Shown: positions 43,544 to 52,803, counted from the stretch's first letter. The stretch is 64,000 nt of DNA from Firm-13 sp037143795 (GCA_037143795.1 JBAWXZ010000004.1:124001-188000), one strand, 5' to 3'. Made by a program: numbers and translations. The notes: generated by a model not told the origin, from the sequence alone.

Positions 43544-43572
43544 ACTTTATCATGATAGTCAAGGAATGTCAA
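43544..43572 (-). promoter_or_regulatory. Promoter of the hrcA operon
   Basis: TTGACA (43567-43572) is a perfect -35; TAAAGT with an upstream TG (43544-43549) is the -10, 17 bases apart. CIRCE follows at once, overlapping the start site. The remaining gap up to 43727 is AT-rich and shows no gene. Confidence 0.75.
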
Positions 43573-43727
43573 ACGTATAGCTGAAATATTTATTTCGTTT
43601 TTACAATTGGAAACAAACAGGCTTTCCCATAAGACAGGAAACGAAACAGTCAAAGCAATATCAGAATTGACTATATTAATACCATATATAATTAATTAAG
43701 TATATTTCCTGCAGCGAATCACTATTT

Positions 43728-44966
43728 TCAATTGCCTACAAATTCTCGAAAAACCTCATTGGCAAAATCAATTCCTTTTTCGCTCAGAAAATAGCGGTCT
43801 TTTTCATGCACAATCAGGTCCTTGCTTAAAAGTCTCTGAATATTGCGGCCGAAGATCTCCTCCATACCCACACCATATCTCTTTGCAAACTCCTGCGATG
43901 ATACGCCTGTCATCATCCTGAAGCCAAGAAGCATGAATTCCTTCCTGCTTTCGTTCTCATCTATTTTTTCACACTCTGTCACAATCACTGACAACTCTGC
44001 CAGAGGACCGGTCATTGCCTGAATATACGCTGAAAGGTCCGACGTGTTGCCGGTCCTTTTTCCCTGCCTGTATCCAAAGGCTCCGCAGCCGAATCCATAA
44101 TACGGTTCTGCGCGCCAATAGGTCATGTTGTGCCGGCTCTCGAAGCCGGGCTTTCCGCAGTTGCTGATTTCATAATGGATATAGCCCTCTTCCTTGAGGC
44201 GCGAGAGCATCATGTGATACATACTGCGTTCAAGGTCAGGCGGCGGAAGAAGGTCTTCATGATCTTCGTATTTTTCAAAAAACGGTGTTCCCTCTTCAAT
44301 GATGAGAGCATAAAAAGATACATGAGGAACCCGGTTCTCCAGAAGAATCGCCAGGGAATCCTCCACGTCCGCCAGGGACTGCCCGGCAAGGCCGGTCATG
44401 AGGTCACAGCTGATGTTAGTAAACCCTGCGGCCTGCGCCATATGAATGGCATCTACAGCCTGCCCGGATGTATGAATACGTCCGAGGGATGTGAGAATCG
44501 GCTGCGAAAAGCTCTGGACGCCAATGGATATACGGTTGATGCCGATTGCCCGGTATCCGAAAAAAGCTTCCCGGTTCACCGTCCCCGGATTTACCTCCAG
44601 TGTTATTTCAGCTGATTCCTGTATGCCGAAATGATCGCGGAGTGCCTGCAGCACATCCTGCAGTTCTTCAGGCGAGAAAAGCGACGGTGTCCCGCCGCCC
44701 ATATAAATCGTCGCCAGTCCGGGATTTGTGCCGGATGCCCCATCCTGCGCCTCACAGCCATGAGCCGTACACAACGATTCTGCAATTTCCTGTTCATTTG
44801 CGGTAAGTTCGATTTCCCGGCACAGCGCTTTGATATATGCTTCCTTTTTATCCAGGCAGCCGGCATAGGATACAAAATCACAGTAATGGCATTTTTTAAC
44901 ACAGAAAGGGAAATGAATATATGCGGATCGTATTTTTGCATTCATTGCTATGCTGTCCACTTTCAT
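43728..44966 (-). CDS. hemW: HemW-type radical SAM protein (heme chaperone)
   Basis: About 412 residues. The cluster motif is FPFCVKKCHYC (C-x3-C-x2-C), with the HemW-type YMGGGTPSLFSPEEL, NPGTVNR, and RISIGVQSFSQPILTSLGRIHT that follow. The C-terminal HemN domain (YWRAEPYYGFGCGAFGY) is present. HemW delivers heme and is not a coproporphyrinogen oxidase, as the extra CxxC of HemN is missing. The start at 44966 gives an ATGA overlap with the DUF4276 gene, so a longer frame is rejected. hrcA lies downstream, a common Clostridia order. Confidence 0.93.
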   Translation of the reverse strand: MKVDSIAMNAKIRSAYIHFPFCVKKCHYCDFVSYAGCLDKKEAYIKALCREIELTANEQEIAESLCTAHGCEAQDGASGTNPGLATIYMGGGTPSLFSPEELQDVLQALRDHFGIQESAEITLEVNPGTVNREAFFGYRAIGINRISIGVQSFSQPILTSLGRIHTSGQAVDAIHMAQAAGFTNISCDLMTGLAGQSLADVEDSLAILLENRVPHVSFYALIIEEGTPFFEKYEDHEDLLPPPDLERSMYHMMLSRLKEEGYIHYEISNCGKPGFESRHNMTYWRAEPYYGFGCGAFGYRQGKRTGNTSDLSAYIQAMTGPLAELSVIVTECEKIDENESRKEFMLLGFRMMTGVSSQEFAKRYGVGMEEIFGRNIQRLLSKDLIVHEKDRYFLSEKGIDFANEVFREFVGN

Positions 44967-45640
44967 TCCCTGCTGCCTTCTATCGCGAATTCCAGGGCTG
45001 CAAATGTCAATTCCCGGGAAAACCGGATAAAGCTCGGGGAAATGTTTCTTTTGGGGTCCATGCAGCGGGAAATATTCTGGGCCCATTCCTGTTTGTACTG
45101 CCCGATTGCCGGATAACCGACCCGGATCAGCCCGGCTGCTTTTTCCCGGAGAAGCACCTCGCAAAGCTTTTCCCAGGTTCCGCATACGCTGTCCTGAATA
45201 TATTTCCTGTAGGCAGCCATATCCGCATCAGGATATGCTTCCAGAAGAGCCTGCTCGTCTGCCAAAAGCCATGCCTCAGTCTCTTCCACACAGATTCCGA
45301 TCACATAGGGAAGCGACGGTGCAAATTTCCTGCACATGGAATGCAGAAGTGACTGAACGGCATCAGGGGAAAGTTCGTCCGAATCCATTATCACAACAAG
45401 GATATACTCCGTGCCGGCAAATACATGGTCGTAAGCTCGAAGCTTCGCAGGAAGCAGATCCAGAAGCCCGGATGCATTCTTTACGGGACGCTGATACCAG
45501 TTGTCGGGACTCTCCCCCTTTCCGCGATGCGGACGAATAGAAATCGTATAAGAAGGGACCACCGCGGAAAGCATACGCTTCATCAGCGTTTCAACAACAA
45601 TTCCGCCCGAACGGTCTTCCGTAAGTACTTCAAAATGCAT
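44963..45640 (-). CDS. DUF4276-like protein, possible TOPRIM-type nuclease partner of an ATPase
   Basis: About 225 residues. Conserved-looking positions are EVLTEDRSGG at 4-13, a DSDE motif at 86-89 after a hydrophobic strand (YILVVIM), and EETEAWLLAD at 119-128. The order Glu, Asp-x-Asp, then E-x-EAWLL matches DUF4276/RloB-like proteins, several of which are thought to be TOPRIM-fold nucleases. That fold assignment is inference. GAGG lies five bases before the ATG. It starts 25 bases after the ATPase gene and ends in an ATGA overlap with hemW. The pair resembles two-gene ATPase/nuclease phage-defence modules. Confidence 0.7.
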   Translation of the reverse strand: MHFEVLTEDRSGGIVVETLMKRMLSAVVPSYTISIRPHRGKGESPDNWYQRPVKNASGLLDLLPAKLRAYDHVFAGTEYILVVIMDSDELSPDAVQSLLHSMCRKFAPSLPYVIGICVEETEAWLLADEQALLEAYPDADMAAYRKYIQDSVCGTWEKLCEVLLREKAAGLIRVGYPAIGQYKQEWAQNISRCMDPKRNISPSFIRFSRELTFAALEFAIEGSRE

Positions 45641-45665
45641 ATATACCTCATACCACCCGTTCTTT

Positions 45666-46874
45666 TTAATCAAAATGACCGGAATACCAGATCGCACCCA
45701 TTCCGACGCCCTGCCTGTACAACTCTGCGACAATCGGATTGGCACCGGCACATTCTATATTGACAAGGTTACAGGAATTTTCTTCTTCCCTCTTGAAAAT
45801 CCACACCTCATTCGGCGCCATTGATTCGAGTATATATGGATTATGCGTCGTAAAAATAATCTGCGAAAGCGGATGCCTTACCGAATAATGCCGGAATTCC
45901 GAGGCTATAAGGTCGACAATATCGTGATAGAGTCCCATATCCGGAGTCTCGATGCAAATCAGCGGGCGCGGCATCGGATCCTCCATAAGAAGTAGGTAAA
46001 GGAAAAGTTTATCCGGGCTCTTGCGAAAGGATTCCGGAAGCTTGCCGCTGACTTTTTTGAGCCCGGGGACTATATCCGTTATTTTATCCATTATTGAGTT
46101 ATACAGGGAAGGGTTTTCAACGCTGAGGTAGTCAAGTACGTTCTGGACATTTGAACCGTCACCGTTTAAGTGTTTGTGTCCACCGGGCGCAACAGGAGAC
46201 TTTATCCCGTTTTTTTCAGTAGAAAAATTACAGAAAAACCAGTGGGATATCTCCTGGTATATTGCCGTCAGAACAGGGAAGGATACGATGGCACCATATG
46301 TATGAAGGGCAGCGATTCTTTTATCCGATACACCTGCAGGAATCATTACCTCTCCTGAAAGCACTTTCCCGTTACCGTCTGAAAGATCGAGGCAGACTGT
46401 CTGGTTCCATAATCCGTCGTCCTGCCTTTTGCAGAGGATTATTTTTTCGGCAAAATAGTATGGACGTCCATGCAGATCGCTTTTAAGCTCAATATGATAG
46501 GAAATATAATTCCCGGACAAAATATCTTTGTCCGGCTTACCATTTGCTGTCAGGAACAGGAAATCAAAAATCATCGGCTGATCAGGTGTGGTAAGGATCT
46601 TCTGGAAACCCTGCCTTCCGTGCTGCGTTGCAGCTATCGAACAGCCCATGGTCGTACAGTCCGACACAAAAGAAAGAGCATCAAAAAAAGTGCTCTTTCC
46701 GGATGAATTTTTGCCGATCAGTGCAAGGAGATTGGAAAACGGAATGACGGGTGATATTCCTGCTGACACGGAAAGGACAGACTCGATATCAGCGGAAAAA
46801 AGATCTTCCAGGATAATCCCGGCTTTGTCATCATTAAAAATGCAGAAATTCTGAATGCGGATTCCCAGCAGCAT
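45666..46874 (-). CDS. AAA-family ATPase (OLD/SMC-like), partner of DUF4276
   Basis: A 402-residue ABC-like ATPase with no membrane segments. Walker A is GKNSSGKS at 54-61, the Walker B-like strand is RPLICIETPD at 303-312 with Glu309, and the sensor TTHNPYILES follows with His344. The usual LSxG signature is not recognisable: SPDKL occupies its place at 286-290, and the canonical EPE after Walker B reads TPD. This fits the AAA_15/AAA_21 group found with nucleases such as OLD, RloB and DUF4276. GGAGG precedes the ATG. It is followed by the DUF4276 gene. Confidence 0.82.
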   Translation of the reverse strand: MLLGIRIQNFCIFNDDKAGIILEDLFSADIESVLSVSAGISPVIPFSNLLALIGKNSSGKSTFFDALSFVSDCTTMGCSIAATQHGRQGFQKILTTPDQPMIFDFLFLTANGKPDKDILSGNYISYHIELKSDLHGRPYYFAEKIILCKRQDDGLWNQTVCLDLSDGNGKVLSGEVMIPAGVSDKRIAALHTYGAIVSFPVLTAIYQEISHWFFCNFSTEKNGIKSPVAPGGHKHLNGDGSNVQNVLDYLSVENPSLYNSIMDKITDIVPGLKKVSGKLPESFRKSPDKLFLYLLLMEDPMPRPLICIETPDMGLYHDIVDLIASEFRHYSVRHPLSQIIFTTHNPYILESMAPNEVWIFKREEENSCNLVNIECAGANPIVAELYRQGVGMGAIWYSGHFD

Positions 46875-46903
46875 ACAAGTTCACCTCCGGTGAAAATCAA
46901 GCG

Positions 46904-47377
46904 CTATTTGAGCTCCTTCTTGTTCTTCTGAACCTTTACAAGAACTTCCGTTAATTGATTCTCAACTTCCGTCAGGCGTGCCCTTGCATAATCGGTTGAA
47001 GCAACACGCATCTGCCAGGCTGCCTGATTGGCCTGTTCAATTGTTACCTGAGCCATTTCCCGGGCGCGGAGCGTTATCTCATGCTCATTAATCATAATAG
47101 CCGATCTCTGTTCCGTCTCCCGCAGGATGCTTTCCGCTTTTTGTCTGGCGCTGGCAACTACCTGACGGTTTTGTTCAAGAAGCCATCTGGCCTGATGTAT
47201 TTCTTCCGGAAGATTCTCTCTGATCTGTGTAACCCAATAGAGAACATCCTCCCTGTCAACGATGCAGTTATCGGAGAATGGTATACCCTTGGCCTGACGT
47301 ACTGTCTGCGTCAACTGATCCAGCAGTTCAATCAGGTCCGTCTCGTTTGACTTGCCCTGTCGAATACTCTCATGCAT
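46904..47377 (-). CDS. Coiled-coil protein of unknown function
   Basis: A 157-residue protein predicted to be nearly all helical. It is rich in Glu, Gln, Arg and Ala (for example RWLLEQNRQVVASARQKAES and EMAQVTIEQANQAAWQMR), resembling ATP synthase subunit b or DivIVA-like stalks. No membrane anchor is present. It begins 14 bases after coaD and ends 29 bases before the ATPase gene. Similar proteins next to coaD are common in Clostridia, so it may be linked to division or envelope, but no function is known. GGAGGAG lies before the chosen ATG. Confidence 0.75.
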   Translation of the reverse strand: MHESIRQGKSNETDLIELLDQLTQTVRQAKGIPFSDNCIVDREDVLYWVTQIRENLPEEIHQARWLLEQNRQVVASARQKAESILRETEQRSAIMINEHEITLRAREMAQVTIEQANQAAWQMRVASTDYARARLTEVENQLTEVLVKVQKNKKELK

Positions 47378-47391
47378 GCTCGGCTCCTCCA

Positions 47392-47886
47392 TCAATCCCG
47401 CTTATTCCTTTCCACAATCCGTGTCTTCACATATTCGGAAATCACCGGGGAAACCATTCCTGAAATGTCTCCGCCGTAATAAGCAACTTCTTTAATAATC
47501 GAGGAACTTGTATAGGCAAGATCTGCCCTGCAAGGAAGAAGAATCGCCTCAAACCCGGGAAGCAGCAGGCGGTTTGCAGTCGCCATTTCAGCTTCATTCC
47601 GGAAATCCGATTCACTTCGCAATCCTCTGACCACCGCGCACGCACCTGTTTCACGAAACAGGTCGACCAAAAGGCTGTCATATGAAATAACCTCAACACC
47701 TGACATTTCCCGCAGACACATATTCGCCATCTCAACTCTCTCACTAATCGTAAAGAGGGGACTTTTGCCCCGGTTCAGCATGACAGCAACAAGCAGACGG
47801 TCGCATAACATTGCTGCCCGTCTGGCAATATCGATGTGGCCCAATGAAAACGGGTCAAAGCTGCCGGGGAAAATTATGGTTCTCAT
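47392..47886 (-). CDS. coaD: Phosphopantetheine adenylyltransferase
   Basis: A 164-residue nucleotidyltransferase. It opens with IIFPGSFDPFSLGHIDI, whose GHIDI is the HxGH-type ATP site, and has VVRGLRSESDFRNEAEMA and YTSSSIIKEVAYYGGD near the end. It makes dephospho-CoA from phosphopantetheine, the fourth step of CoA synthesis. The ATG overlaps the rsmD stop as ATGA. rsmD-coaD is a conserved pair. Confidence 0.95.
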   Translation of the reverse strand: MRTIIFPGSFDPFSLGHIDIARRAAMLCDRLLVAVMLNRGKSPLFTISERVEMANMCLREMSGVEVISYDSLLVDLFRETGACAVVRGLRSESDFRNEAEMATANRLLLPGFEAILLPCRADLAYTSSSIIKEVAYYGGDISGMVSPVISEYVKTRIVERNKRD

Positions 47887-48473
47887 GTATTTCGAATACC
47901 TCCGGAATAACATATATCTGTAGTATAAAATGTTAGCATGGTCGAGCCATACTTACAACGCCTGTACAATGTCAAATTTATTACATTTTCTGACGGCAGA
48001 TCCCCGGCTGCGTGTTCGACAATAAAGAGGCCGTCCGGCTTAAGCAAGTGATATGCGCATATTTCTGCGGCCGCCTTCCTGCAGAAAGCAATTGCCGACG
48101 CGTATGGGGGATCCATAAAAATGATATCAAAGGTTTCGTTTTTTTCACCGAGTTCTTTAAGCGCCCTGAAAACATCCTTTTTTGAAAAGCTTATTTGCTG
48201 CGTCAGTTTTGTTTTTGCCAGATTGGCATAAATCGCAGCAGCACATGCACTGTTTTCGTCTACAAGAACTGCACTTTTCGCCCCCCGGCTGACAGCCTCA
48301 ATACCCATCTGGCCGCTTCCGGCAAATAAATCGAGAAAACCGGCGTCCGGCAGGCGCATCTGGAGTATGGAGAACAGCGCCTCCTTGACCTTATCCGTAG
48401 TCGGACGGGTCTTTTCTCCTTTGGGGGCTAAAAGCGGAATCCCGCCGTATTTTCCTGCTATAACTCGTGGCAT
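47883..48473 (-). CDS. rsmD: 16S rRNA m2G966 methyltransferase
   Basis: A 196-residue methyltransferase. It starts MPRVIAGKYGGIPLLAPKG, has the SAM motif LDLFAGSGQMGIEA and the catalytic DPPY in IIFMDPPYAS. It methylates N2 of G966 in 16S rRNA. GGAG lies seven bases before the ATG, preferred over an upstream codon. It is part of the recG-rsmD-coaD run. Confidence 0.94.
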   Translation of the reverse strand: MPRVIAGKYGGIPLLAPKGEKTRPTTDKVKEALFSILQMRLPDAGFLDLFAGSGQMGIEAVSRGAKSAVLVDENSACAAAIYANLAKTKLTQQISFSKKDVFRALKELGEKNETFDIIFMDPPYASAIAFCRKAAAEICAYHLLKPDGLFIVEHAAGDLPSENVINLTLYRRCKYGSTMLTFYTTDICYSGGIRNT

Positions 48474-48495
48474 TGTATGCTCCTTACTGTTAGTA

Positions 48496-50637
48496 CTATA
48501 GGGAAGGATGGTTGATTTCACTGCCGAATCTCTGTAAAAAGGCGGGCATCAGGACTTTGGATGAAGGCGTCTCAAGATTCGGATCCGACTGGAAAATTTT
48601 ATCAAGAGCAAGGCCTACCCTGACAAGCACATCCGTATCCCGATATAAGTTGGCAATTCGAAGTTCCGGAATACCATGCTGCCTTGTACCGAAAAAATCA
48701 CCCGGACCGCGAAGTTCAAGATCTTTTTCCGCAATGGCAAAACCGTCTGTTGTTGCGCACAGGGTCAACAGTCTTTTCTGTGCCAGTCCCTCTATTTTAT
48801 CACTTTTCAAAATGCACACGGACCTGTAAGGTCCGCGTCCGATGCGGCCGCGGAGCTGGTGCAGCTGTGAGAGTCCGAAACGATCCGCATTTTCAATAAT
48901 CATCAGTGAAGCATTCGGATTATCCACCCCCACCTCTACAACAGTTGTAGAAACGAGGACCTGTATCTCACCTGACACAAAGCGCTCCATGACATCCTCT
49001 TTTTGTGACGGCTTCAATCCGCCATGCAGAAGTCCGACAGTAAAATCCGGAAATATGTCCTGCGCCAGATGACTGTAAAGCTCAACTGCGGACATAAGTC
49101 CGTTTTCCTCCATTGGCCCTAAGGTCTCCTCATCCTGCATTTCAATAACCGGGCATACATAGTATACCTGTCTTCCCTGCTCCACCTGACGGGATACAAT
49201 TCCATACACGCGCTGCTCGTCCGGGGTGGATGCCGTATATGTCTCAACCGGCACTCGTCCTGAAGGGATCTGATGAATGACGGAAATATCCAGGTCACCA
49301 TACAGGATAAGTGCGAGAGTCCTGGGAATCGGCGTAGCTGACATGACCAGTGTATGCGGCTCTGTATTTTCTTTGGCCATAAAGCTCGCCCTCTGCCTCA
49401 CACCGAAACGGTGCTGTTCATCGGTAATTGTCATCGCAAGGCATGCATACTCAATCTTTTCGGAGAGCACTGCATGCGTGCCGACGAGTACCAGCAGCTC
49501 ACCGGAGGCGAGGGCTGCACGGATACGTTTCTTTTCAACAGCCGGCGTACTCCCCAGAAGCAGTGCGATGGTAACCCCCGTATCTGACAGAAAGCGGGAA
49601 AGCGTCTGGAAATGCTGCCGTGCAAGTATGGATGTCGGCGCCATGAATACACTCTGCCTGCCGCACAGTGCACAGGCAAGAATGGAAACAGCTGCTACAA
49701 TCGTCTTGCCTGAGCCGACGTCACCCTGCACCAGCCGATTCATCGGGACGTCTTTATCAAGATCCGACAAAACATCCCTTACAACTTTTTTCTGATCGTC
49801 CGTAAGTGTAAACGACAGCCGGCTGACAGCGCCTTTCAATTCCTTTTTGTTATCGGGTGAAAGGTGGATTCTATAAGCACGCTGCTCAATTCTGCTGCGC
49901 ATTTTCATCCAGCGCAGTCCGCCCTGAATCAGAAACAGCTCTTCGTAAATCAGTCTTTTTCTGGCAATTTCCAGTTCTTCCTCAGAGGAAGGGCGATGAA
50001 TTTTTTCATATGCAAATCCCGCACTGCAGAGCTTCTCCTCACGTCGGATATCAGCGGGAAGCGGCTCTTTGATGCAGGGAATGGCCGCCGGGAGAACCAG
50101 CTCGATCAGCGAGCGCAGGATTCCTTGTTTCAGGCCCTTTGTGAGCGGATAAAACGGCCGGATCAGAAGCTTGTCATCCGGTTGATCCGGCTCAATTACC
50201 GGGTTGGTCACATCAAAATGGCTGCCGTCCCTCCGGATTTTACCCCGAAAGAAGTATGAATTGCCTTTTTCAAGCTTCTGCAGCAGATATGGCTGATTAA
50301 ACCAGACGGCACGAATAGTTCCGGAACCGTCTGAGAGAACGGCACGAAGAATGGACATCTTTCCTTTTCTCTGCAAAGACGGTTTCTGACGTACAACGGC
50401 AATAAATGAGCCGTCGGTCCCATCAGTAAGAGAATCAACCGGAAGGATATTCGACCAGTTTTCATATTCCCTCGGAAAATAGGAAATCAGATCGTAAACT
50501 GTATATATACCAAGTTTTTGAAGCAGCGCAAGGCGCCTGGAGGCAACCTGAGGCAATTGCCCAACAGGTGTATCCAGATAATCAGGCAGCTCGTTTACAT
50601 TATGCGAGTAGCTAGTCGGAGAACTTTTTTCCGGCAT
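48496..50637 (-). CDS. recG: ATP-dependent DNA helicase RecG
   Basis: About 713 residues. The N-terminal wedge/OB domain (GTIRAVWFNQPYLLQKL) is followed by SF2 helicase motifs: Walker A QGDVGSGKT, DEQH in TITDEQHRFGVRQR, SATPIPRT, STTVVEVGVDNPNA, and QLRGRIGRG. The TRG-type C terminus is present. It reverses forks and branch-migrates Holliday junctions. The start at 50637 follows GAGG nine bases upstream and lies inside the end of nth (26-base overlap). A longer frame is not supported. Confidence 0.95.
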   Translation of the reverse strand: MPEKSSPTSYSHNVNELPDYLDTPVGQLPQVASRRLALLQKLGIYTVYDLISYFPREYENWSNILPVDSLTDGTDGSFIAVVRQKPSLQRKGKMSILRAVLSDGSGTIRAVWFNQPYLLQKLEKGNSYFFRGKIRRDGSHFDVTNPVIEPDQPDDKLLIRPFYPLTKGLKQGILRSLIELVLPAAIPCIKEPLPADIRREEKLCSAGFAYEKIHRPSSEEELEIARKRLIYEELFLIQGGLRWMKMRSRIEQRAYRIHLSPDNKKELKGAVSRLSFTLTDDQKKVVRDVLSDLDKDVPMNRLVQGDVGSGKTIVAAVSILACALCGRQSVFMAPTSILARQHFQTLSRFLSDTGVTIALLLGSTPAVEKKRIRAALASGELLVLVGTHAVLSEKIEYACLAMTITDEQHRFGVRQRASFMAKENTEPHTLVMSATPIPRTLALILYGDLDISVIHQIPSGRVPVETYTASTPDEQRVYGIVSRQVEQGRQVYYVCPVIEMQDEETLGPMEENGLMSAVELYSHLAQDIFPDFTVGLLHGGLKPSQKEDVMERFVSGEIQVLVSTTVVEVGVDNPNASLMIIENADRFGLSQLHQLRGRIGRGPYRSVCILKSDKIEGLAQKRLLTLCATTDGFAIAEKDLELRGPGDFFGTRQHGIPELRIANLYRDTDVLVRVGLALDKIFQSDPNLETPSSKVLMPAFLQRFGSEINHPSL

Positions 50638-51256
50638 ATGTACACACCTCACGAACCGGACAAACCGGGCATTGGGGATTTCTTGCCATGCAGAGTGTTC
50701 TTCCATGCTCGACAAGCCTATGACCCAGTGTAATCCAATTCTCCTTAGGGATGCAAGCCATAAGGTCTTTTTCAATTTTAAGCGGCGCTTCGCTGTCCGA
50801 CAGGCCAAGCCGGTTCGCAACCCGCCCGCAATGTGTATCAACCACGATGGCCGGAATATGGTATATCTCACCCAAAATGAGATTTGCTATTTTTCTTCCT
50901 ACGCCGGGAAAAAGCTCGAGCGTTTTTTGATCCGACGGAAGTATGCGGTCAAAATCACGGATAAGCATCTGTGAAGAAGCAATAATGGAATGAGCCTTAG
51001 CCCGGTATAGCCCGCAGCTTTTAATCTTGATTTCCAAAACAGCTTCTGATTCCGCTGCAAAGGCATCAGGGTCAGGATATTCGAGCAAGAGAGTCTTAGT
51101 TACTTCATTCACTCGTTTGTCGGTACATTGGGCAGACAGGATAGCACGGACAAACAAGTGGAAAGGCACACCGTCACTATCAAGGGAACAAACAGCATCC
51201 GGATATGATTTTTCAAGTTCCCTGAGAATAAAATCAACTTTTTCTTTAACCTGCAT
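50612..51256 (-). CDS. nth: Endonuclease III
   Basis: A 214-residue DNA glycosylase/AP lyase. The hairpin and catalytic Lys are in LFPGVGRKIANLILGE, the catalytic Asp in VVDTHCGRVANRLG, and the FeS loop is C-x6-C-x2-C-x5-C (CMARNPQCPVCPVREVC). It removes oxidised pyrimidines. The start MQVKEK has AGGA upstream; it overlaps the histidine kinase stop by 11 bases. Confidence 0.95.
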   Translation of the reverse strand: MQVKEKVDFILRELEKSYPDAVCSLDSDGVPFHLFVRAILSAQCTDKRVNEVTKTLLLEYPDPDAFAAESEAVLEIKIKSCGLYRAKAHSIIASSQMLIRDFDRILPSDQKTLELFPGVGRKIANLILGEIYHIPAIVVDTHCGRVANRLGLSDSEAPLKIEKDLMACIPKENWITLGHRLVEHGRTLCMARNPQCPVCPVREVCTYAGKKFSD

Positions 51257-52775
51257 TCTTTTTTCCTGCTTCCTGAATACCCGACAATGTGAATTTGAAT
51301 CTGGCGCCGCCCAAAATCGGACTGCTGTCCACAAAAATCATTTGTCCGTGCGCCCGCAGAATTTCCTTGCAGATATACAGTCCAAGACCGGATCCCGGGT
51401 TGGCACGTGACTCGTCAATTTTATAAAAACTTTCAAAAATGTGCTTGCGCTTATCCTGCGGAATACCCGGCCCCGAATCTTCCACCACAACGGTAACCGT
51501 ATTGTTTCTGTAATGATAGTCAGTGGTGATCGCTATATCGCCGCCTTCAGGCGTAAATTTGATTGCATTAATAAGCAGGTTATACACAACGCGCATGATC
51601 TGTTCCTTATCACCGATTGCAATAAGCGCCCCGTTGTCATCTTCAAATGTTTCAAGCTGAACTCCCAGGTTTTTATTGTTCAAAAGACTTTCCAGGCTCG
51701 TAAGTGTTGATTTAATCAGCAAATTCATGTCGAACGGAAGCATTTTCATGCTGTCATGCCTGCCGAGTGAAGATGCTTCCGTCATTGATGTTGTCAACGC
51801 CTGGATCCTGTCCACCTCTGTTTTTACAATTTGAAGATAGTGTTCATAACGGTCCGGCGGGATTGTACCGTCGAGCATGGCAGCAATGAATCCCTTAATG
51901 GATGTAAGCGGAGTCCTCAGGTCATGGGCAATACTTGATATAAATACCCTGCGGTCATTTTCCTGTGATTCAAGGCGCTCAATCATGTGATTTACCGTCA
52001 CCACCATTTCGGAAAGCTCATCGGTAATCCCAAACTGAACAGGAGAGCCATTCTCTAATTCAGGGATACGAATTCTGGCTGTCAAATCTCCATGGGTCAC
52101 CTTCTCAGCAGCATCCGACAAAAGGCGAATTGGGCGTATAAGGGAACGGGTCATCATTGTGAACAAAAATAAGGCAATTGCAAAAGAAATGATAACCGGA
52201 ATTGCAAGACCATTCGAAAGCATTGCCAAAGTTTGCGCCTGAACATCAATTGATTGATGGATTATCAAATATTGTCCTTTTGCGGAAAGAGGGTACGCTG
52301 CTGTGAGCCAGATATTTTTCGGATCAGAAAATAATCCGTTACGGGTTCCTGAAATAACGCCGCCTCCTGGCTGGTCTGTCAGTCCGAGAAGGTGTGTCGG
52401 CGTCATGAAGAAAGCTGATCCCTGCTTTTGCAGCTGTTCAGCTGCCTCATTGGGAATATCCGTATAATCGATAATTTCGCCGGTTTTATCAACAAGCCAC
52501 ACATATCCGTTATCGGATAAGGCAACCGCCTCAATATACCTCTTCTCAAGCGAAGCATTTTCTGACGGACCCGCAGTATTTTCTGCAATCAGCGAATCAT
52601 AACCGGCAGCGGCACTTTGTGCGGTATTGTACAGAAGACTGGATTTTTCTGAAATCAGTGAGGATGACATACGTTGGTAATAGACAAAACAGAGCACTGA
52701 AAACACAAAAACAGTACTTAAAATAAGCGATATAATCGTACGGAAATATACCGAGCTCATCTTACTTCTTGTCAT
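51246..52775 (-). CDS. Sensor histidine kinase
   Basis: A 509-residue membrane kinase. Transmembrane segments are at about 12-33 and 191-208, enclosing an extracytoplasmic sensor of about 155 residues with a PAS/Cache-like feel (NGYVWLVDKTGEIIDYTDIP). HAMP follows at 209-265, the phosphoacceptor His284 is in SSIAHDLRTPLTSIKG, and the ATPase domain shows NLLINAIKFTPEGG, DSGPGIP and GSGLGLYICKEI. The signal is unknown. The partner regulator gene is 28 bases upstream. The architecture resembles PhoR/VicK-like kinases. Confidence 0.93.
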   Translation of the reverse strand: MTRSKMSSVYFRTIISLILSTVFVFSVLCFVYYQRMSSSLISEKSSLLYNTAQSAAAGYDSLIAENTAGPSENASLEKRYIEAVALSDNGYVWLVDKTGEIIDYTDIPNEAAEQLQKQGSAFFMTPTHLLGLTDQPGGGVISGTRNGLFSDPKNIWLTAAYPLSAKGQYLIIHQSIDVQAQTLAMLSNGLAIPVIISFAIALFLFTMMTRSLIRPIRLLSDAAEKVTHGDLTARIRIPELENGSPVQFGITDELSEMVVTVNHMIERLESQENDRRVFISSIAHDLRTPLTSIKGFIAAMLDGTIPPDRYEHYLQIVKTEVDRIQALTTSMTEASSLGRHDSMKMLPFDMNLLIKSTLTSLESLLNNKNLGVQLETFEDDNGALIAIGDKEQIMRVVYNLLINAIKFTPEGGDIAITTDYHYRNNTVTVVVEDSGPGIPQDKRKHIFESFYKIDESRANPGSGLGLYICKEILRAHGQMIFVDSSPILGGARFKFTLSGIQEAGKKNAG

Positions 52776-52803
52776 ATCATCAATGTTCCCGTTTCACATG
52801 GGC

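Noticed and set aside
44967..45185. Longer N terminus for HemW
   Set aside because: It would overlap most of the DUF4276 C terminus; the ATGA overlap at 44963-44966 fits normal HemW length.
50638..50871. Longer N terminus for RecG
   Set aside because: The extra 78 codons run antisense-like through nth; the ATG at 50637 has a GAGG site and gives the normal family length.
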